A stretch of 43,623 bases of DNA from Flagellimonas onchidii (GTDB lineage: Bacteria; Bacteroidota; Bacteroidia; Flavobacteriales; Flavobacteriaceae). The DNA lies in NCBI RefSeq assembly GCF_004804315.1, contig NZ_SRXX01000023.1, positions 1 to 43,623 of the forward strand, in the 5' to 3' direction. Within the stretch, counting starts at the first letter, position 1, and each line of letters opens with the position of its first letter. Below the pieces are notes generated by a model. It was not told the DNA's origin and did no database searches. It worked only from the letters and a program-made list of their open reading frames with translations. This document shows, piece after piece, positions 8,336 through 18,307 of the stretch. The translations under genes and the position numbers were made by a program.

Positions 8336-8923
8336 CTTTCTTTTTCGCCGTTCTATGGTTGGCATTGATAATGGAATTAGTTTGGGTAGATTTTTCATTC
8401 TTTCGCCCAATGAAAGATGATAAAGGATTTTCTTATCAAAGACATCTATTTCTACAGTATTTGATACTTGTTTTCGAACAAGATTGCTGACAATCTCACA
8501 GTAATAACAATCATCGGCCATAATCGTTATCAGTGCCTCTTGTAACTTTTTGGGTGTTAATTTGCTTTTGACCATGAATCCATTGGGGTTAATGCTTTTT
8601 AAAATACTGCCTATCCTATAATTGTCGTTCAGCATAGTAAGGACAAGTATCTTAATACTTGGAAACTCTTTTCTTATCATTATTCCTAAATCTTCACCAT
8701 CCAAAAATCGCTTATCTAGTGATGGGGGAAGATTGATATCCAATAGCATAATATCATAAGGAACATTATTTGAAGATTTAATTTTTAAATAAGCTTCATC
8801 AGAACTATGAACGCCGTCTATGTATTTAATATTTAAGTTCTCGACATTTGTTAATGTTGTTTCATATCCTTTCAAGGTCATGGGGTGGTCGTCAACCATT
8901 AAAATCTTCAATTCTCGTGTCAT
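8243..8923 (-). CDS. Response regulator, REC + LuxR/NarL-type HTH
   Basis: A 226-residue transcription regulator. The N-terminal receiver domain (1-130) has the acidic pair D11/D12, the phospho-acceptor D62 in LLDINLP, the conserved Thr in VLTM and the Lys in MVKSK. The C-terminal part (about 160-220) is a helix-turn-helix with SMPTIERRKRKLK as a likely recognition region. No histidine kinase gene is in the window, so it is an orphan here. It sits among the genes carrying the GATGG-N5-CCATC repeat, one copy of which (CCGTC variant) is 144 nt before its own start. The inference is that it controls them and itself. Its 3' end overlaps the membrane-protein gene by 93 nt. Confidence 0.9.
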   Translation of the reverse strand: MTRELKILMVDDHPMTLKGYETTLTNVENLNIKYIDGVHSSDEAYLKIKSSNNVPYDIMLLDINLPPSLDKRFLDGEDLGIMIRKEFPSIKILVLTMLNDNYRIGSILKSINPNGFMVKSKLTPKKLQEALITIMADDCYYCEIVSNLVRKQVSNTVEIDVFDKKILYHLSLGERMKNLPKLIPLSMPTIERRKRKLKYLFEAKDDKYLLEKAKEKGFKRALLTFF

Positions 8924-9066
8924 AAAATCAATTTTGAGGTTTAAGTTAATTTTAGTGTTGATTGAAAAAATTGATTTTAGGGGGAGTTGTTTGACTATCT
9001 AAATAAGTGAATATTCAAGCGTTCGATAATTAATTTGTTGTTAAAAAAAAGAAGTTATCAAAGAAT

Positions 9067-9081
9067 GATGGATTTTCCGTC
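9067..9081. promoter_or_regulatory. Operator candidate, site 2 (one mismatch)
   Basis: GATGG-atttt-CCGTC, one base away from a perfect repeat. It lies between the 3' end of the NACHT gene and the response-regulator start, 144 nt upstream of the latter. This suggests autoregulation. Confidence 0.5.
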
Positions 9082-9156
9082 AGTTAGATAATTGAAGGTT
9101 GAAGAGGTATAACTTATAATGCTAAAATGGTTATAAACAAAACAAACGGATGATGG

Positions 9157-12100
9157 TTATAATTTCATATAATCGTTAGTTATTTCATCCATTGCTTTCT
9201 GTAGAGGTTTGAAAGCAAGACCTTGGGTTTTGTAACGGTTTATGTTTTTTAAAAAATCTTTGTTCAATACCACATTTTTATCATCAACCTTAGTTATGAT
9301 GCCGTGATTTTGTAAAGAACTCTTGATGGTTTCCAGTGAAATATTGGACTTATATCTACTTTTGAGACTTTTTGGAGTGATTTTATCTGTAATGTGTTTT
9401 GAAGAACCTGTATAAAAACATTCAAAAAAAGATGACAGTGCAAGCTCGATTCGCTCCTCAATGTTTTCTAACAGACCTAATATTGTATAAATAGAGTTGT
9501 CTCCATCAATATCTGAATCAAAGTTTGATTTGTCGGCAGAGATTTTATTGTAATTCAATTGATTTGAAAAAACTTTGTTGATTTCACAACTATCGTCAAA
9601 GAAGGTGCCATCATTGAATTTGCACTGGAAAAAGGAGGGATAGTTCTCAATTTTTGAATGAGTCAAGATAAGATCTGAAAAATCAATCAGAATACCACTG
9701 TTTTCAGGAATATCCACTAAAAAAAGGTTTTCAATTATTCCGTCATCATTGGCAAATAGATCCTTTATCAGCAATGCATTGTTTGTGGTAGATGTTCCAT
9801 AAAAGATTACAAAAAGATTGCTTATGGCCTTTTCCTTGATGTGCAACGGTAAAGAAATATTTTTATTAATATCACCGATTAGTTTTCTGCCAAAATTTAA
9901 TTGCCTGCCATAATCATTATTCGAATCAGAAAGTTTTTGAACAATATTTTTAAAAGTGACCGAATTATAACTGCCCCTTATTGCAAGAGCTTTGATAAAG
10001 CTATCCTTGATTGCAAAATAATCAGGTGTAGTAACAAGTTTATATATACCAATGGATTCAAAATGTGTTTTCAAAAAAGAAAACCTGAATTTGCATGCCG
10101 AGTTCTCATTGTAAAGAAAGGGATGATCTTTGATTGTATCTACACATCTGTCAATACGATCCTTGATACCAATATTCTTGAATATGTTCTTTATATCCTC
10201 CAAATCAATACTTCCCTTTTGGGCCACGGCCAAATTGACCATAAATTTTACTTGATCATCCACTTTTAAAGAAAAACCATATTTTCTTTTCTTTAAGATT
10301 TCCCTTTTACATACATTAAAAATTATAAGATCTGTAACGTCGTTGTTTATAAGCAATTTGGAAACAAATTTGAATTTGTCTATTTCAAAATCTTTTCCAT
10401 CTTCTAGATTTTCTATATCCTGTACGTAAGAACTGATTGACTCCAATACGAATGGAGGATATACATAACCCGTGTTGTTTGTATGCTCCCTTACATACTG
10501 TTCCAATAATTTGATCGAAAGGTTTATCTTTTTTGTTTCATTGGGCATTTTTTTCGAAAAATAATCCCTGGCCAATTGCTTATTAAAGGGTAATAGTTCA
10601 TAAAACTCTATAGAGTTCAGGTTCTTTTCCTCGTAATACTTTTTTAGATCATCAATGTAACTGTCCCTACAATTGACCAATATTTTTCCCTTACCCAAAT
10701 TTTCGTTGACCCTTGATATTTTTTCCAAAAAACGATTAAGATTAAAGCTCTCAATAGTTGAGATTACTTCGTCAATGCCATCAAAAATGATGATAATATT
10801 ACCGGCGTGCAGATTAATATTAAAAATCTCTTCTTCTATGGCATTATTACCGGTACATGCTTCATAAACTTTGTATAGATCGTATTGACCATCATCAAAA
10901 CCTACTTTTTCAAAAGCGTTGATAAAAGTTTGGGGATCTATAAAAATGACAATATACCTTTTGTGTTTATGAACAATTTCGTTGCATACCTTTTCACACA
11001 AAGTGGTTTTGCCCATACCCCCAGCTCCTCCAAGCACCGCTATTGTGGATTCGGTGTTTTCAATGATCCAGTACATAATATCATTGAGTCCAATCCTACG
11101 ATTGTTTTTCAATATTATAGGATTGATAAAAGATTCATCTTCAAAGTTTTGGGGCTTATGAACTTTTTGGAGCAACTTATCAAATAAATACTCATCTATA
11201 TAATGTACCCGATTGATGCTGAGGTCACTTTTAAAATTATCTATGCGCTTTCGAGTTTTGAGTTCGTCTTTGGGCAATAAAATGGTAAAAGGCTTTTTGC
11301 CAAGGTCATAATTCTGTTGAAAATGCCCGATGACTTTGGTGCGATTGTATCCCTTATCAACTATAAGATAATTGATTTCATTTTCAGGATATTCATCCAT
11401 AGTGAACTTATAAAAATTGTATTTAAGTTCCTTATACGGTGTTTCCTCTACTAATTTGAAATCTGAATGGTACTTAATAAGTCCGTATTTATATTTTTCT
11501 ATTTCAAATGGGAAACCATTTTTTTCTTTGGTAATATCCTCTATTAAATGGTCAATATTTATGTTCTCAACATCTATGCTTTGATACGATATAAATTGTG
11601 GAAGTTTTATAAACGATTCATTCTCAAGGAAAAAATCAAAGGTGAAAGCCTGTATGGGGCTATCATTCCTAATGGCATACTCTAAAATGGCACACTCAAG
11701 TACTTTTGGGCTCTTCTCCCTTAGATTGGACATTATATATTCATTGGATATAATGGCCATAAAATAATCGGTGCCCTCTATTTGCTGTGGATTTGTTGCA
11801 TACACTAGCCTACCATTGTGCTTTACATTTTGTCTTTCAACTGATTCCACTAAATGATATGAGCATGTTCTTATGACAATAGGCCTATTCAGTAGTTTCA
11901 GGATTAATTTTAATACGTTGTCCAAATCATTTTCCCCAAAAGAAATGCCTAAAGATGCTAACCTGTTATTGTTAATATGGTCAATACTGCCTATAGCTTG
12001 ATCAAGGCATATATCAATTGCCTTGATTTTGTCGTAGTCATCATCAAAAACCAATTGGCCATATATATCTGTATGGTCCAGCAAATGTTTTTCCAAATCT

Positions 12101-12507
12101 AAAGAAGGAATGTTTTTTGCATTTTTTAGAATCTTTGTTTTAGACGTTTGCGTCAGTTTTCTCTTCCCTTTTAAAAAAATGAAAATGAGAGTGTCAAACT
12201 GATCATGAAGTTTATTTTCTTCTATTTTTTTTAACGTTGCAGTAATTTTTTCTACGCTAAACGTGCTGGTCACTTGTACAAAAACTCTGTCCTCATGGTC
12301 CACCCCATCTACAGCAACAAAGTTTCGCTTAAAAAGATTGGCATTTTTAAGATTGTATCCATAAAGGTTATTTAAAATTTTTAGATAGGTATTTTCTAGG
12401 TGAATATTTAAACTAAGGTCGTTGATTGAATTTTCTATCAACAACTTTTCTTTGATTATCCCAAACTTGGTGGAGATGTTGTCCAAAAGAACTTTTTTGC
12501 TTTTCAT
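9157..12507 (-). CDS. SMEK-NACHT NTPase, probable antiphage defence protein
   Basis: A STAND-type NTPase of 1116 residues. Residues 1-150 match the SMEK pattern: start, ISTKF, NIHLENTYLKILN, YNLKNANL, then D67-Q78 in AVDGVD and VFVQVTST. This domain is thought to be nuclease-like. The NACHT module has Walker A GGAGGMGKTT (K500) and Walker B IIIIFDGIDE (D576, with D579/E580). The C-terminal ~450 residues should be the sensor. Bacterial NACHT proteins of this layout protect against phage. ATG 12507 is preferred because the SMEK domain begins there; an in-frame ATG at 12573 adds 22 residues. A GATGG-N5-CCATC site lies 82-108 nt upstream, which is odd for a defence gene. Confidence 0.85.
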   Translation of the reverse strand: MKSKKVLLDNISTKFGIIKEKLLIENSINDLSLNIHLENTYLKILNNLYGYNLKNANLFKRNFVAVDGVDHEDRVFVQVTSTFSVEKITATLKKIEENKLHDQFDTLIFIFLKGKRKLTQTSKTKILKNAKNIPSLDLEKHLLDHTDIYGQLVFDDDYDKIKAIDICLDQAIGSIDHINNNRLASLGISFGENDLDNVLKLILKLLNRPIVIRTCSYHLVESVERQNVKHNGRLVYATNPQQIEGTDYFMAIISNEYIMSNLREKSPKVLECAILEYAIRNDSPIQAFTFDFFLENESFIKLPQFISYQSIDVENINIDHLIEDITKEKNGFPFEIEKYKYGLIKYHSDFKLVEETPYKELKYNFYKFTMDEYPENEINYLIVDKGYNRTKVIGHFQQNYDLGKKPFTILLPKDELKTRKRIDNFKSDLSINRVHYIDEYLFDKLLQKVHKPQNFEDESFINPIILKNNRRIGLNDIMYWIIENTESTIAVLGGAGGMGKTTLCEKVCNEIVHKHKRYIVIFIDPQTFINAFEKVGFDDGQYDLYKVYEACTGNNAIEEEIFNINLHAGNIIIIFDGIDEVISTIESFNLNRFLEKISRVNENLGKGKILVNCRDSYIDDLKKYYEEKNLNSIEFYELLPFNKQLARDYFSKKMPNETKKINLSIKLLEQYVREHTNNTGYVYPPFVLESISSYVQDIENLEDGKDFEIDKFKFVSKLLINNDVTDLIIFNVCKREILKKRKYGFSLKVDDQVKFMVNLAVAQKGSIDLEDIKNIFKNIGIKDRIDRCVDTIKDHPFLYNENSACKFRFSFLKTHFESIGIYKLVTTPDYFAIKDSFIKALAIRGSYNSVTFKNIVQKLSDSNNDYGRQLNFGRKLIGDINKNISLPLHIKEKAISNLFVIFYGTSTTNNALLIKDLFANDDGIIENLFLVDIPENSGILIDFSDLILTHSKIENYPSFFQCKFNDGTFFDDSCEINKVFSNQLNYNKISADKSNFDSDIDGDNSIYTILGLLENIEERIELALSSFFECFYTGSSKHITDKITPKSLKSRYKSNISLETIKSSLQNHGIITKVDDKNVVLNKDFLKNINRYKTQGLAFKPLQKAMDEITNDYMKL

Positions 12508-12588
12508 AGGTATGTATTTTAGAAGAAGCTTGCCAACCTGATAACTTACAAGAATAATACTATTTGTGAACATCTGATAAGGGATAAC

Positions 12589-12615
12589 CCGTCAAGTTTT
12601 GATGGATTATCCATC
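12589..12615. promoter_or_regulatory. Operator candidate, site 3 (triple half-site)
   Basis: CCGTC-N7-GATGG-N5-CCATC, the same three-half-site spacing as at 13359-13385 and 22425-22451. It lies between the divergent NACHT gene and the lipoprotein gene and could serve either or both. Confidence 0.6.
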
Positions 12616-12727
12616 ATATGAAGATTCCTTTTCCATCAAATAGACGAACGGTCTAAAAATTTAACAAAGCCTGTAAAATAGTTGGGGAGTTCCATTGTTT
12701 TTAGCAATGAATCAAAAAATTATCTTC

Positions 12728-13210
12728 ATGAAAAAACTCAGAAACATTTTCTTTTTAACCGTAGCCCTTATTTTCGGAAGTATGTTCCAATCATGTAGTT
12801 CCGATGATTCGGATGCTGGGGTTTCGGATACTTATATCCGATTTACCATAGCTGGTACAGATTATGATTTTAAAGATATTATTACAGCGGAATCACTTTC
12901 CATCACCCTTAATGGAAACAATGGGGAAGGGATTACCAATGTTGGCGATACCCAGATAAGTTTGTTTTTGCCTTTGGATATTGTTGTTGGAAACCATACT
13001 ATTGAAGGCGGAGCCCTTGATGGGGATTATAAAATATCCTTTACATCCGAATCGTTGGGATTCGATTTTGATTTTGCTGAAAGCGGAACCATCAATGTGG
13101 CAGCAGTTACGGCTGATTATATTGAAGGTACATTTACGGCCACGATTACCTCGGCCGATGATGAAACGATAACGTTGTCCAATGGAACGTTTAGGGCAAT
13201 GACCATATAA
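12728..13210 (+). CDS. Small outer-membrane lipoprotein, unknown
   Basis: A 160-residue lipoprotein. The signal MKKLRNIFFLTVALIFG is followed by the lipobox SMFQSC, with the acylated Cys at residue 23 followed by SSDDSD, typical of Bacteroidota surface lipoproteins. The mature part is acidic and beta-rich (YIRFTIAGTDYDFKD, ESGTINVAAVTADYIEGTFTATI) and resembles the small DUF-type lipoproteins widespread in Flavobacteriaceae. In-frame ATG 12707 or TTG 12695 would add 7 or 11 residues; 12728 gives the cleanest signal peptide. It has its own terminator 28 nt after the stop and shares its upstream region with the divergent NACHT gene. Confidence 0.8.
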   Translation: MKKLRNIFFLTVALIFGSMFQSCSSDDSDAGVSDTYIRFTIAGTDYDFKDIITAESLSITLNGNNGEGITNVGDTQISLFLPLDIVVGNHTIEGGALDGDYKISFTSESLGFDFDFAESGTINVAAVTADYIEGTFTATITSADDETITLSNGTFRAMTI

Positions 13211-13237
13211 ATTGATATCATACTTTACAGGCCAGGG

Positions 13238-13268
13238 CCGTCCATATTGTAGTGTGGACGGTTTTTTT
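13238..13268 (+). terminator. Rho-independent terminator of the lipoprotein gene
   Basis: CCGTCCA (13238-13244) pairs with TGGACGG (13255-13261) around a 10-nt loop, followed by seven T. Confidence 0.9.
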
Positions 13269-13309
13269 ATTCATTGTAACTATTGTCCATAACAAGATTG
13301 TCGGCTATT

Positions 13310-13324
13310 GATGGCTATTCCATC
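13310..13324. promoter_or_regulatory. Operator candidate, site 4
   Basis: A perfect GATGG-ctatt-CCATC repeat, 35 nt before the triple half-site of the toxin operon. Two tandem sites may allow cooperative binding. Confidence 0.6.
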
Positions 13325-13330
13325 ATTTCA

Positions 13331-13415
13331 ATTTTAAATTCATGTTAAAAATCAAAAACCATCAACATTCGATGGAAAAGCCATCGGGGGCACGTTGAAT
13401 CATATCCTAATTTTA
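13331..13415 (+). promoter_or_regulatory. Toxin-operon promoter, duplicated element copy 1
   Basis: About 75 of 85 positions match 22397-22481 without a gap, including 38 identical nt at 13353-13390. It contains CCATC-N7-GATGG-N5-CCATC (13359-13385), a run of five G, TTGAATCATA, then TAATTTTA (13408-13415), which could be the -7 element. The last half-site then ends about 22 nt before it, near -35, as for an activator touching the polymerase. Confidence 0.75.
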
Positions 13416-13437
13416 TTTGCAGGAAAAGTACTCAACA

Positions 13438-15590
13438 ATGTCAAAATCATTAAGACCAGAATCATATTTTTTTAGCGAGTCAACTGTTGTCCAGACGCCC
13501 GGTCAGGTATTTGGACCAGTTGTAGGAAATGAATCTACACAATATAGGACAACAGCAAAATTCACTACGGCTTCAGATATTAAAGCCTATGCTATATGCG
13601 CAGGACAAGTGTTTTTACAGCCGCATACCGATACAACTAAGGTAAATCTTGTCCTTAGGCCTTATCGACAACCAATTAATGGATTGGCTATTAAGTATTT
13701 TGTGTACAGGGGGCTTAAAAAAACGGATTTTATCCCGTCAGGAGATACAAATTTGGTTTCACATAGTCAAGTTGGCACAGCGACCTCATTTATACAATTA
13801 TTATGGAGTCAATTAAAAACCTTTAACGACTGGACAGATGCCGAAGCTGATGCGGAAACGTTCTTGGCCAAATGGATTGGTTACGACCCGGTGAACCAAG
13901 CCGCCAATACATTGATCGATGACTACTTTTTTGCGGCCGATGCCTATGGCGACGAAAATAACGAAACCATAAAGTCTTTTGAATTTCCCATGGTGCCCCG
14001 AGGTACACATTTGGGAAATTTTACGGGAGATTACGGGCTGGATATTGTGTTAAGCGATGGAGATTACAAATCACTTACCTCAAGCACCGGTTTCCAATTT
14101 GATCTGGCCTATGCCCGTACTGCTGAAAATATTTTGGATACCACCCAATTGCCCACGGGCTATATAGAAAAACAATATCGGGAGGCCATAACCCATTTTA
14201 TGGATCCTGCAGCCTTTTGGGGTTTGCATTATGAAAATGGAACGATTTGGGTCAATGAAAGCGGTACTGCCGTAAAGAAAAACGGGCAAGCTATATATGA
14301 TGATGTCGTGGCCAATTTTGCCACCAAAAATACGGTGTACCTACATCTACAGGGCATTTGGGGCGGTCGTACAACTATTACGGGGCATATGAGGGGCAAT
14401 TGGGCAGTGCCGATGTTATAAAACAAGGAGTGGCCACCGATACAACTACGCCAGCTCCCTATAAAACACATGCATGGCCATTATTGATATGGGATACTGA
14501 ACAGGCACATGCCAATACTACCAATAGTCTCTTTTTGCAATTGGTGTTCAATGCGACAAGTACTGTAATGTTGTATGGGCAATTGGGTCAACTTTCGACA
14601 AGTGCTGAAAACAATTTTTTGTTGGCTGCACAATTGATCCCGGAAACCACAGTGGCACAAAATGGCAGTACAGTGCAAGAAGATTATTGCAACCCTCTAG
14701 AGGTTATTGTACCTGCGGTGGACAGTGGGGCCAATAAGGCCAATGTGGCAGGTTATGTGCACTTGGTCTATCAGGGTGTGAATTTAATGGCCAGTGAGGA
14801 TGTGGGCGGCACTTTGGTAGAACGCCCGGTTAAACCCTTGGATACGCTTTTTGGCCCCGTCAACATAGAACAACGCTTGGCCAGTGCCGGTACCGATGTT
14901 ATTGCATGGAGCTATAGCAATACGCAACATTTAGTGCATGTTGATGAAAATACATTGGCCTTGCAGACCAAAATGGTGGCCGACAAATTGGCTTACGAGA
15001 ATGTGAACAATCTTCAAATACAGGATAGGGTGGTCTATGAAGCACAATTGGTGGAGGGTGTTGGTGAAGGAGTATTGAATAGAAGCAGCGCCATAACCTT
15101 TTTGCCCAATGCTGGTAATGTTCCATTTGAAAGCAATGTGAACAATTTTTATTTGCCTGACCTGCCCTATTATTTGACCACGGAGAACTTTACCGATGGT
15201 GCCGTTTCAATAGCTGGCCTTACATTTAACCACCAAGAAGGAGAACCGATCCATAAATTGTATTTAGGGATTACAAAGGCCCAACAAGATATGCTAGTTG
15301 CAGAAGTGACGGGAAATGCCTTAAAAGTAGCGGTACTATTTTTTATTCCCTTGGCCTCCAATGGTCGTTTTGTTTCTCAAGAAGGAAGGGAATATAATAA
15401 ATACAATTTAGTGGTATTCGGAGAAGACAATACCGGAGATTTGGGATTATATCACCCCAGTACCAATGCCACAATCTATACCCTCGATAACCACTGTTTT
15501 TATTCAAGGGAATATATAGAGGAAATGCCAACATTGACGGCCTCTGATTATGCATTGGAGAATATAATTGAAGAAAACGAAATCATATAA
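13438..15590 (+). pseudogene. Large hypothetical protein split by a -1 frameshift
   Basis: Two overlapping frames read as one ~718-residue protein. The 5' part (13438-14421) runs to ...TVYLHLQGI and the 3' part continues with GRSYNYYGAYEGQLG from about 14360 to 15590. The shift lies in or next to the GGGG at 14360-14363; one missing G would explain it. The protein has no signal peptide or membrane helix. It starts with PESYFFSEST and has a beta-rich N-terminal region (QVFLQPHTDTTKVNLVLRPY). It lies first in the toxin operon and its stop overlaps the toxin start (ATAATG), so it probably acts with the toxin, as chaperone, adaptor or particle part. The function is unknown. A sequencing error, a true mutation or programmed frameshifting are all possible. 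Confidence 0.7.
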
Positions 15591-18286
15591 TGGAAGATAT
15601 AGGTATCATATTGATCAACGGCGGAACTGTCCCAGGCTCTCTCAGTTATCAAGCATTTAAATTGACTGATGAGATGGAGGTTATAAAGTGGGACAATAGA
15701 GGCATTGTTCTAGAGTTGAAACATTCCAAGTATGGGAACACGGTCTTTAAGGCCATAAAAAATGTTGAGACCCAAGAGTTCGTAGGGTATGCTGATAGTA
15801 CGGTACATTTAGCCAGTAGAAGAAATAAAGTGGCCACACCTTCCAGTGCATTGCTCCCATTATCGGATAATGGGCTTTTTATCCCTGCAGCTTCGGGAAC
15901 CGATAAGATATTAGGTACATATAAAAGGATTTCTGCTACCCAAATTTGTCAGCGTAAGGTCACCTGGCCTTATATAGGTAGCACCACCCCTCCTTTTTCG
16001 GTGCCTCTTATAGAAGATGACCAAGGCAATGTCAATTTGCCGCCCGAAGCGGAAGAAATCATTGAGGCGAGTGATTGTGAGGCTTTCTCTGCAACCGGTA
16101 CTAATTTTTATGGTGCCTATAAAGATAGTGGAATAGATCAAGTAGTATTAAGTGAAATTTCGGATCTAATTACGCAATTGGATGATGATGACTCCGATAT
16201 CAAACAGGCCATGATTGGGTTGGGTTCGTTTCCCTTGATGGTATATCCTCAACAGCAGACCACTTGGAGTTCTGAAACGGAGCCCTATAATAGTTGGGGC
16301 GATGCGCAGTTTAAGGCCTACCGCGATTTTATAAAAGCCTATATCAGAAATTTTAAAGAGAACAAAGAGAAGATACAAAGTGGCGGTACGGCGGAGAAAA
16401 TGTGCCAAGTGGCCCGTGCCCTGGATATAGAGGCCCTAAAAGTATTGTCTACAGAAGAAAAACTACTTATGTTGGAACCTCTGGCTCTACAGCCCATTGA
16501 GCAATTTTGGTTTGGAAAAGAGGGTTTTAATGAAGAGTTTTTGGTCATAAAAATTGTCAGTGCTTTTGATTTGAATAATCCCTCTCCAGCTAATGTAGAT
16601 GAGATTACCAAATTTTTGGATGGCTTAAAAAAGAGATTCCAAAATGGAGAATCCAATAAAAACTATATATCACTGTTTGAACTTTTGTATAATCGAGTAG
16701 ATGATGCAATTTTACTAATTGGAGGTGAAGACAATAGAAAAAAGCTGGTTTTTGCTCTTTATGCTCTTTGGGTAAATAGCAACTATAATCCATACCGTAA
16801 TGGAGCATATGATGAAAATGTTATATTGAAATGGGGTACAGAGGTCGCCTCTGGAGGTTTCGGTAGACCTTACAGCATAGCCGACAGACCTGCCTTATTA
16901 AACTATCAATCAGTAAAGTCGGGAGGTATATTCTACGAAAATTTCACTTTTCTATTTAGTGATGGGGGAGATGGCATTTATTGGATCGAAGACCTTACTG
17001 CCATAGGTGATTTTGGACCTGTCTATGCCGATAGAAAATCCACTACATACGACTTCTTTCAACCCATATCTTTACTTAGCACAAAGCAAGATACTGCTGT
17101 GCAACTTCCGCCTGATAATAATTATATACCTCCTTTTTTTCTAAAGTATGTAGACGATAAAGGGGATGAAGAAGATTTTCATACCCAGATTGGCTTTATG
17201 TTGGATGCAGCCTCTATAATCTCCGGTATTGGTGCCATCGCTGGACTTAGGCATTTGCGCACCTTATCACAACTGGGGCAATTGGCCCTGGGCATTTTAG
17301 AACTTTCTTCAGGAGCCATAAGTTTTTATCTAAACTATACCGATAACAATTGTGATGGGGATGTTGATTTTTGTGATAAACTTAAAAGCGTATTGTTCTG
17401 GATAGAGGTAGCTTCATTATCCGGTGATTTTTTGGCCACCCAAATGGCTGGTCGTTCCGCCAGTGATATTGTACCGGATGGCAAACCTACCAATTTTGAT
17501 GCCGGCCCATGGGATGAACTGGTCAACTTGGCGGATATAAACAAACTATATGATAATTTTATCGTTGATTTGAACAACAGAAACCTGACTGATGTAGTAA
17601 ATAAATTAAATGGTTTTACCGAGGCTAAAAAGCATGATTTTTATTTTGATTTCAAAGATGCTTCTGATGAGGTGTTTCAAGAATTGGTTGGGCCGCCAGA
17701 TTTAATTGATGAATGGGAAGAGATTAGCGAACTGATTGAAGTTAGACAAAGTGTTGATTTTCTTTCCCAACATAGAAGAATCAGAATTTCACAACCGTTT
17801 CAAAATCATTTATATAAAGGAGATTTAAATCCTAATCTAACTGTTGATGTTTCTTCCTTGTCTCCAAGTAAAACGTTTGCGGCTAACGGATTTCCAAATA
17901 TAAAAAAACATAGAGCCACTGGATTGCACTCTTTGCATCCTCCAATTCCTTCAGATATAGAACTTGTTAGTATATTAGAAGGACCTAATGCCAATGGATA
18001 TTATCTTGCTAAGTATCGGAAAAAACCGGGGAATGGTTGGCAAAATCCAATTAATAATAGCGAATACACTAACCCGAAAGTGTCAACTTTTTTTCCTGAC
18101 ACATGGAGCCAACAAAAAATTAATGAAGAAGTAGCTTTGGCATTAAGTAAAAGTGAGGGTGGAGGACAATTGCTGAACAGTGGAAGTATTAGATTGGAAT
18201 TGGAATTGACAGATGGTACAAATTTGATTGTACTGACTAAATCAAATGGTGATTTAATCACAGCCTATCCAGAGGTAATTTTTTAA
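15590..18286 (+). CDS. Polymorphic toxin with C-terminal EndoU-like RNase
   Basis: An 898-residue protein. Residues 1-530 are a large region of unknown fold with no signal peptide. About 545-610 is hydrophobic and Gly/Ala-rich (IISGIGAIAGLRHLRTL, LALGILELSSGAISFYL), then a Cys-containing CDGDVDFCDKLKSVLFW (588-604), likely the pre-toxin part. Residues ~770-898 resemble bacterial EndoU toxins: a His cluster H774/H780/H783 (HRATGLHSLH), FFPDTWS (834-840) followed by QQKI, then TAYP with Y893 at the end, similar to the FPKSWSDEKI and TAFP parts of a CdiA EndoU toxin. It would cut RNA in target cells. ATG overlaps the stop of the upstream gene by 1 nt. Small immunity-like genes follow 21 nt later. 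EndoU is inferred from motifs only. Confidence 0.75.
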   Translation: MEDIGIILINGGTVPGSLSYQAFKLTDEMEVIKWDNRGIVLELKHSKYGNTVFKAIKNVETQEFVGYADSTVHLASRRNKVATPSSALLPLSDNGLFIPAASGTDKILGTYKRISATQICQRKVTWPYIGSTTPPFSVPLIEDDQGNVNLPPEAEEIIEASDCEAFSATGTNFYGAYKDSGIDQVVLSEISDLITQLDDDDSDIKQAMIGLGSFPLMVYPQQQTTWSSETEPYNSWGDAQFKAYRDFIKAYIRNFKENKEKIQSGGTAEKMCQVARALDIEALKVLSTEEKLLMLEPLALQPIEQFWFGKEGFNEEFLVIKIVSAFDLNNPSPANVDEITKFLDGLKKRFQNGESNKNYISLFELLYNRVDDAILLIGGEDNRKKLVFALYALWVNSNYNPYRNGAYDENVILKWGTEVASGGFGRPYSIADRPALLNYQSVKSGGIFYENFTFLFSDGGDGIYWIEDLTAIGDFGPVYADRKSTTYDFFQPISLLSTKQDTAVQLPPDNNYIPPFFLKYVDDKGDEEDFHTQIGFMLDAASIISGIGAIAGLRHLRTLSQLGQLALGILELSSGAISFYLNYTDNNCDGDVDFCDKLKSVLFWIEVASLSGDFLATQMAGRSASDIVPDGKPTNFDAGPWDELVNLADINKLYDNFIVDLNNRNLTDVVNKLNGFTEAKKHDFYFDFKDASDEVFQELVGPPDLIDEWEEISELIEVRQSVDFLSQHRRIRISQPFQNHLYKGDLNPNLTVDVSSLSPSKTFAANGFPNIKKHRATGLHSLHPPIPSDIELVSILEGPNANGYYLAKYRKKPGNGWQNPINNSEYTNPKVSTFFPDTWSQQKINEEVALALSKSEGGGQLLNSGSIRLELELTDGTNLIVLTKSNGDLITAYPEVIF

Positions 18287-18307
18287 ATTTAAAAAACAAA
18301 TCACGTA

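Noticed and set aside
13386..13405. Sigma-54-type promoter (GGCACG) before the toxin operon
   Set aside because: The -12 TTGC part is missing and the second copy of the block has TGT in place of CAC.
15590..18286. Rhs-type toxin
   Set aside because: No YD/RHS repeats and no Rhs core boundary motif were seen.
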